From assembly GCA_030040295.1 (NCBI GenBank), contig JASHTZ010000234.1, forward strand, positions 1 to 8,355: a DNA stretch of 8,355 nucleotides, given 5' to 3'. The DNA is from Terriglobia bacterium (GTDB taxonomy: Bacteria; Acidobacteriota; Terriglobia; UBA7540). Positions 5,339 through 8,355 of the stretch are shown piece by piece. A program made the translations under genes and the position numbers. The notes beneath the pieces are model-generated. The model was not told the DNA's origin, ran no database searches, and worked only from the letters and a program-made list of their open reading frames with translations. Numbering within the stretch: position 1 is the stretch's first letter; every line of letters starts with the position of its first letter.

Positions 5339-6643
5339 ATGAAGCAGCGTCACAGTTTCGCCTGGATGGACTTGTTGTGGGTTATTTTTCTGGTTGGCCT
5401 GGCGGCGCTTCCACAGAGCGAGCAGGCTATCGTCGAGGGCGAGCCGGAATTTCACAAGTATCTCATTCTGATTGCCATCGGCGCTTTCCAGATTTTCGAA
5501 TACCGCCTATTGGAAAAGATCCCCCTTCGCGGGCGCTACTACAGCGTGCTCCTGAAAATTTCGTTGGGTTCGCTGCTGCTGGACCACACCGGAGGAATCG
5601 AGAGCAGCTATTATCTGATTTATTTCCTGCCCGTGGTTACTGCCGCGGAGTATTTTGAACTTCTGGCCACGCTGGCGTGGACGGCGTTGACATCGGCCTT
5701 TTATGTCTCCTTTGTGATTTGGCCGCTCACGCAAAACCTTGATTACGAAGGACACTCCCTGCTCGAAATCCCTGACCGGTCGATTACCGAGCTGGCCCTC
5801 CGCAACCTGTTTTTCTTTTTGGTCGCCATCTTCGTGAATCGCTTTGTGACGGAAAACCGCCGGCAGGCGCAGCGCTACCGGCAACTTGCCGAAACGCTGG
5901 CGGAGACCAATCGGCGGCTCGAGCAGGCGCAGGAGGAGGCGCGAAGGTCGGAACGCCTGGCGGCCCTTGGACAGCTCTCCGGCGGCCTGGCGCACGAATT
6001 GCGCAATCCCCTCGCGGTTATTAAAGGCTCGGCGGAAACCTTGATGCGCAAGGTGGCCGAGGCGGACCCCATCACCACGGAGCTGGCGGGGTACATTTCA
6101 AGCGAAGTCAATCGCATGAACGCGCTGGTGACGCGCTTCCTGGATTTTGCCCGGCCGCATCGCCTCGAGCAGCATCAGGAGCAAATCCCCCCGCTGATCG
6201 AGCGGGCGCTGAAGGCGGCGCGCGACCGCTGGCCTGATGCCAAAGTTGAGGTGGAGCGCCAAATCGCCCCGGACCTGCCCAAATTGATGCTCGATGCAGA
6301 TTTAATCGAGCGCGTCTTCGCGAATCTGGCGCTCAATGCCTACGAGGCGATGGGCCGGGAAGGCGGAGTCTTACACGTGAGCGCGCACCCTGTGACCGAT
6401 GGAAAGCGGGGCGTGCGAATTACATTCCAAGACACCGGTCCGGGAATTCCCCCCGAACTCCGCGAACAGATTTTCAATCCTTTTTTCACCACCAAGGAAT
6501 CCGGTGTGGGGTTGGGCCTCTCCATCACCTCGAAGATCGTTGACGACCACCGGGGATCAATTCGTGTGGTGAGCGGACCCGGCCAAGGCGCATGCTTTGA
6601 AGTCTATCTGCCGGAAGGTGGAGCGGCAGAGCCCACCGCCTGA
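5339..6643 (+). CDS. Membrane sensor histidine kinase
   Basis: A 434-residue two-component kinase that should autophosphorylate on His and pass phosphate to a response regulator. The N-terminal half is a membrane sensor with hydrophobic stretches at about residues 10-24, 41-56, 68-82, 91-108, 110-130 and 152-169. It includes the motif DHTGGIESSYYLIYFLPVV (82-100) common to one group of 5-6 TM sensor domains. A charged coiled coil (172-206) leads to the HisKA domain with phospho-acceptor His219 in GLAHELRNPL. The ATPase domain has its N box with Asn333 (LALNAYEAM), G1 box DTGPGI (365-370), F box PFFTTK (381-386) and G2 box GVGLGLS (389-395). All key residues are present. There is no HAMP, PAS or receiver domain. 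The start is 6 bp after the aminotransferase stop. The next gene is convergent, so no partner regulator is adjacent downstream. The ligand is unknown. Confidence 0.93.
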   Translation: MKQRHSFAWMDLLWVIFLVGLAALPQSEQAIVEGEPEFHKYLILIAIGAFQIFEYRLLEKIPLRGRYYSVLLKISLGSLLLDHTGGIESSYYLIYFLPVVTAAEYFELLATLAWTALTSAFYVSFVIWPLTQNLDYEGHSLLEIPDRSITELALRNLFFFLVAIFVNRFVTENRRQAQRYRQLAETLAETNRRLEQAQEEARRSERLAALGQLSGGLAHELRNPLAVIKGSAETLMRKVAEADPITTELAGYISSEVNRMNALVTRFLDFARPHRLEQHQEQIPPLIERALKAARDRWPDAKVEVERQIAPDLPKLMLDADLIERVFANLALNAYEAMGREGGVLHVSAHPVTDGKRGVRITFQDTGPGIPPELREQIFNPFFTTKESGVGLGLSITSKIVDDHRGSIRVVSGPGQGACFEVYLPEGGAAEPTA

Positions 6644-6659
6644 TTCATAGGCTCGATAC

Positions 6660-7367
6660 TTAGCGTGGAGTAAATGGCTCGCCGCCATGGGGCGAGTCGT
6701 GGCTCAGCTCGGAATCCAGCGCGCCGGCCGCGGCGGGCGGGGCGACCGCGCCCTTAAAAAGAATGTCCCCCGCTGGGATTTTCCGGCCGTAAAGTTTTTC
6801 ATTGGAATCGTTGTCCTGCTTGAACATCTGGCCGTCAAGCGAAACCCCCGCGAAAATTCCTCGCGCGCGCGAGTAGGTAAGAATCTCCGCCTGCATTTGC
6901 AGGTCCGTGGCGCCCTGGGCATCGCGGCCCACCGGCCCGGCCGCGGCGGAAGCATCAGCGCCCAGCTTGGTGCTGTCATGCACCAGCTTTTCAGCGCCGC
7001 GCCCGTTCATCACCACCAGAACGAAGTCCGTTTCCTGGCCGCCAATCTGGAATCCGAAATTCGCGCCGCCCACCATGAACATGGAAGGCGCGCCCCATGG
7101 TCCATTGCCGTGCTGGCGGCACACCATCGCTCCGCGGCCGTAGGTGGCGCCGAACACGAATGCAAGTTTCTTCTCAGACGGAATGATTCCCACGCAGACC
7201 GCCTTATTCAACAGGTCACGGGGAATAGCCTGCTCCGGAGTTTTCATGACTTCTGAAAGGACTTCCGCCGACCGTTCCAGCCGCTCCGTATCCTTGTCGT
7301 CCGCCCTGCCCAGGCAGGCAGATCCGCAAAATACCAGTGTGAGTGTGATTGCCATCCAATATCGCAT
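6660..7367 (-). CDS. Exported SYLF-domain (Ysc84/DUF500) lipid-binding protein
   Basis: A 235-residue protein: a signal peptide followed by one SYLF domain, a fold that binds phosphoinositides and actin in eukaryotic Ysc84/SH3YL1. The bacterial role is not established. Residues 1-22 form an export signal (MRYWMAITLTLVFCGSACLGRA) with likely cleavage after Ala22; a Cys at 18 raises a weak lipoprotein possibility, but the -3 residue is Gly. The domain spans about 50-196 with the typical AVCVGIIPSEKKLAFVFGA, GRGAMVCR, MFMVGGANFGFQIGGQETD, KLGADASAAAGPVGR, ILTYSRARGIFAGVSLDG and final YGRKIPAGDIL. The tail is Pro/Ala-rich. The ATG at 7367 is chosen over an upstream extension to 7589 because GGAGG at 7376-7380 sits 8 nt before it and the signal peptide begins there. 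It converges on the kinase gene with a 16-bp gap. Confidence 0.9.
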   Translation of the reverse strand: MRYWMAITLTLVFCGSACLGRADDKDTERLERSAEVLSEVMKTPEQAIPRDLLNKAVCVGIIPSEKKLAFVFGATYGRGAMVCRQHGNGPWGAPSMFMVGGANFGFQIGGQETDFVLVVMNGRGAEKLVHDSTKLGADASAAAGPVGRDAQGATDLQMQAEILTYSRARGIFAGVSLDGQMFKQDNDSNEKLYGRKIPAGDILFKGAVAPPAAAGALDSELSHDSPHGGEPFTPR

Positions 7368-7451
7368 CTTCCGAACCTCCCTCGAAAATTCGCTCTGCCT
7401 TCGTCTCGCCTCATTCGGCGCTTGCAGCCCGCAATTAACGCCGGGACCTTT

Positions 7452-7464
7452 ATTGTGCCACAAT
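7452..7464. promoter_or_regulatory. Perfect 13-bp palindrome, operator-like
   Basis: ATTGTG and CACAAT flank one central C with no mismatch, centred about 90 bp upstream of the SYLF start codon. Position and symmetry fit a dimeric repressor or activator site. The regulator is not known. Confidence 0.4.
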
Positions 7465-7472
7465 GCGGCGGA

Positions 7473-7489
7473 TGCGGATAGCTTCCGCA
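7473..7489. promoter_or_regulatory. 6-bp dyad next to the ATTGTG palindrome
   Basis: TGCGGA (7473-7478) and TCCGCA (7484-7489) flank TAGCT. It lies 8 bp from the 13-bp palindrome, on the upstream side for the SYLF gene. It may be a second binding site or a chance dyad. Confidence 0.3.
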
Positions 7490-7707
7490 ACTTCAGGTAA
7501 TGTCTCAGTTTGAACTTTGGAGCCGGCTTCGGCGGACCCACTGGTGCCAGCCGTTCACCCGGTATCGCAAACCGATGGGGTCCCCCCACCTCTTCTTATC
7601 GCCCTTAATTTGTCCCTTTGGCGGTCTACTTGGGGATTTCACGCAGGAGGGTGATTTTTCTGTTTTCCCCCGCCCGGCCGCCCCGTTAGCGCCCTGTGAA
7701 ATCGCCC

Positions 7708-7729
7708 TGAATTAGAAAAATGTAATTCA
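7708..7729. promoter_or_regulatory. AT-rich 7-bp dyad upstream of the 84-residue gene
   Basis: TGAATTA (7708-7714) and TAATTCA (7723-7729) are perfect inverted copies separated by 8 bp. The site is about 125 bp before the start codon at 7853 in an otherwise GC-rich region, which fits a dimeric regulator site. Confidence 0.35.
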
Positions 7730-7837
7730 AGTTCTTCAAATATCTGCCGATCATGGGACGTGGGTTTGTCATGCCTGAGTGAATGGCAGGGATATGGGTG
7801 GGCGTCCTATCTTCGGGCGTTTGAAACTTTGGTCATC

Positions 7838-7843
7838 AAGGAG
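7838..7843 (+). promoter_or_regulatory. Strong ribosome binding site deciding the start at 7853
   Basis: AAGGAG ends 9 nt before the ATG at 7853. The in-frame upstream ATG at 7760 lacks a comparable site, so the shorter protein is preferred. Confidence 0.75.
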
Positions 7844-7852
7844 CTTCCTCAT

Positions 7853-8107
7853 ATGAAAGAGAAATCCTTTAAGGCCACAACCATCGTTACTCCCGACGTT
7901 TCCAGCCGGTTGGTTCTGGAAGCAGCCTTCAACAACTGGGCGGAGGAGACCAAGCCGCGGAGCATCCTGCACGTGCATTACTATCACGATCAGGAGGCGC
8001 ACGTGCGAGGCTACCAGGTGGTCTATGAGGAGGGTTGGACGCCCTATCTCGCACCGGAGACCCCCCAAGAGCCCAAAAAGGAAGAGCCCACGCGGATGCT
8101 GGTGTAA
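7853..8107 (+). CDS. Small protein of unknown function, 84 residues
   Basis: I do not recognise a named family. The protein is soluble, with no signal peptide or membrane segment. Its N-terminal 65 residues suggest a beta-alpha-beta-beta order: KSFKATTIVTP (strand), VSSRLVLEAAFNNWAEET (helix), SILHVHYYHD (strand) and RGYQVVYEEG (strand). A Pro/Glu/Lys-rich tail (PETPQEPKKEEPTRMLV) is probably disordered. The His-x-His-Tyr-Tyr-His run at about residues 42-47 is notable but too little to claim metal binding. The fold order recalls small Cse60-like sporulation proteins, a weak analogy only. The AAGGAG ribosome site and a coherent protein pattern support it as real. It stands alone, with an AT-rich dyad upstream. 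Its last five codons and stop are duplicated just downstream. Confidence 0.7.
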   Translation: MKEKSFKATTIVTPDVSSRLVLEAAFNNWAEETKPRSILHVHYYHDQEAHVRGYQVVYEEGWTPYLAPETPQEPKKEEPTRMLV

Positions 8108-8124
8108 GGAGGATGCTGGTGTAA
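8094..8124 (+). repeat. 17-bp tandem micro-duplication across the stop codon
   Basis: GGATGCTGGTGTAA occurs at 8094-8107 and again at 8111-8124, a period of 17 bp with no mismatch. The first copy encodes the last residues and stop of the 84-residue protein. The second copy is untranslated. This looks like replication slippage that the first TAA makes harmless. Confidence 0.85.
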
Positions 8125-8355
8125 CTAGCTCAAACTGCGGCCGGCCCACTCTTTCTCTCCTCAGCAGCACAGAAAGTCGCGCAAACATCTTGCCCGGTGA
8201 CATGGGCTTCCAGCCCATGTCTGGAGTTTCTACATTTCCTGTCAAATCTGCCCCCATCCGTCCCTGCCGTAGCGACCCGCCGCTGCCGTATGCTGGCTAT
8301 ACGTCGAGGTACACTGTGCTAGATAAACAGTACGCCGTCAGGCAGGAGCAATCGC
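8125..8355 (+). other. Gene-free tail, possible promoter and ribosome site of a next gene
   Basis: Besides the hairpin at 8199-8221, this holds an extended -10-like TGC-TAGATA (8317-8325) and AGGAG at 8344-8348, 7 nt before the window edge. A plus-strand gene starting just outside would fit both, but no start codon is visible. Confidence 0.25.
8199..8221. repeat. Perfect 10-bp hairpin, REP-like
   Basis: GACATGGGCT (8199-8208) and AGCCCATGTC (8212-8221) enclose a TCC loop. It lies about 90 bp after the 84-residue gene. No T run follows on either strand, so an intrinsic terminator is not indicated. Palindromes centred on GGCTTCCAGCC or GGCTGGAAGCC are, to my recollection, a recurrent intergenic type in Acidobacteria-like genomes. 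Confidence 0.75.

Larger units (their letters stand above)
7368..7852. other. Gene-free 485-bp divergent region
   Basis: This lies between the minus-strand SYLF gene and the plus-strand 84-residue gene, so it should hold both promoters. It contains two dyads near the SYLF side (7452-7464 and 7473-7489) and an AT-rich dyad at 7708-7729. A short open frame at 7500-7715 has no good ribosome site and no recognisable features, so I leave it out. A TTGTCA at 7766-7771 resembles a -35 but has no well-spaced -10. No RNA gene was recognised. Confidence 0.5.

Noticed and set aside
4502..5455. 317-residue minus-strand open frame
   Set aside because: It lies antisense to the well-supported aminotransferase gene, has no recognisable domain, and long antisense frames are common in GC-rich DNA.
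6687..7256. 189-residue plus-strand open frame
   Set aside because: It is antisense to the SYLF gene, whose domain is unmistakable.
7440..7464. TGGCAC on the minus strand as the -24 box of a sigma-54 promoter for the SYLF gene
   Set aside because: No TTGC -12 element follows at the required spacing.
7368..7589. N-terminal extension of the SYLF gene
   Set aside because: The ATG at 7367 has GGAGG at good spacing and begins a signal peptide. The extension would bury it inside the protein and overlaps the dyads.
7500..7715. 71-residue plus-strand open frame in the divergent region
   Set aside because: Only a weak AGGT before the ATG, an odd Pro/Phe-rich composition and no recognisable motif.
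7769..8257. 162-residue minus-strand open frame over the small gene
   Set aside because: No ribosome site or domain, and the plus-strand frame has a strong AAGGAG and coherent protein pattern.

Overview
The window is a GC-rich bacterial chromosome segment. I see no phage, plasmid, insertion-sequence or CRISPR features. The gene set (ATP synthase epsilon, NrdR, a flippase-like UPF0104/LPG-synthase membrane protein, a secreted SYLF-domain protein, a 5-6 TM sensor kinase) and the short GC-rich palindromes between genes would fit an Acidobacteriota-like Gram-negative. That placement is inference from style, not from a marker gene.

Layout. 1-2522 is a run of plus-strand genes: the 3' end of atpC, a macro-domain protein, a UPF0104-type membrane protein and nrdR (GTG start, 29 bp after its neighbour). 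A long AT-rich inverted repeat (2553-2646) separates nrdR from a convergent minus-strand gene for a tandem GNAT acetyltransferase-like protein (2664-3716). The gap at 3717-4222 has no gene but is packed with palindromes. Part of it, with the nominal first 17 codons of the GNAT gene, looks like a structured mRNA leader. 4223-6643 is a two-gene plus-strand unit: a DegT-type PLP aminotransferase and, 6 bp later, a membrane sensor histidine kinase with no response regulator in the window. A convergent minus-strand SYLF-domain exported protein follows (6660-7367), then a 485-bp gene-free stretch with three dyads, an 84-residue protein of unknown function (7853-8107), and a tail with a micro-duplication and a perfect 10-bp hairpin.

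Working together. atpC, nrdR and UPF0104 are housekeeping or envelope functions. The aminotransferase plus kinase pair suggests surface-sugar synthesis or modification linked to an envelope sensor, but only gene spacing supports this. No known defence, secretion or biosynthetic system is complete here. The least explained material is non-coding: the putative leader of the GNAT gene, the AT-rich palindrome, the cluster of hairpins at 3835-4053, and the operator-like dyads upstream of the SYLF and 84-residue genes.
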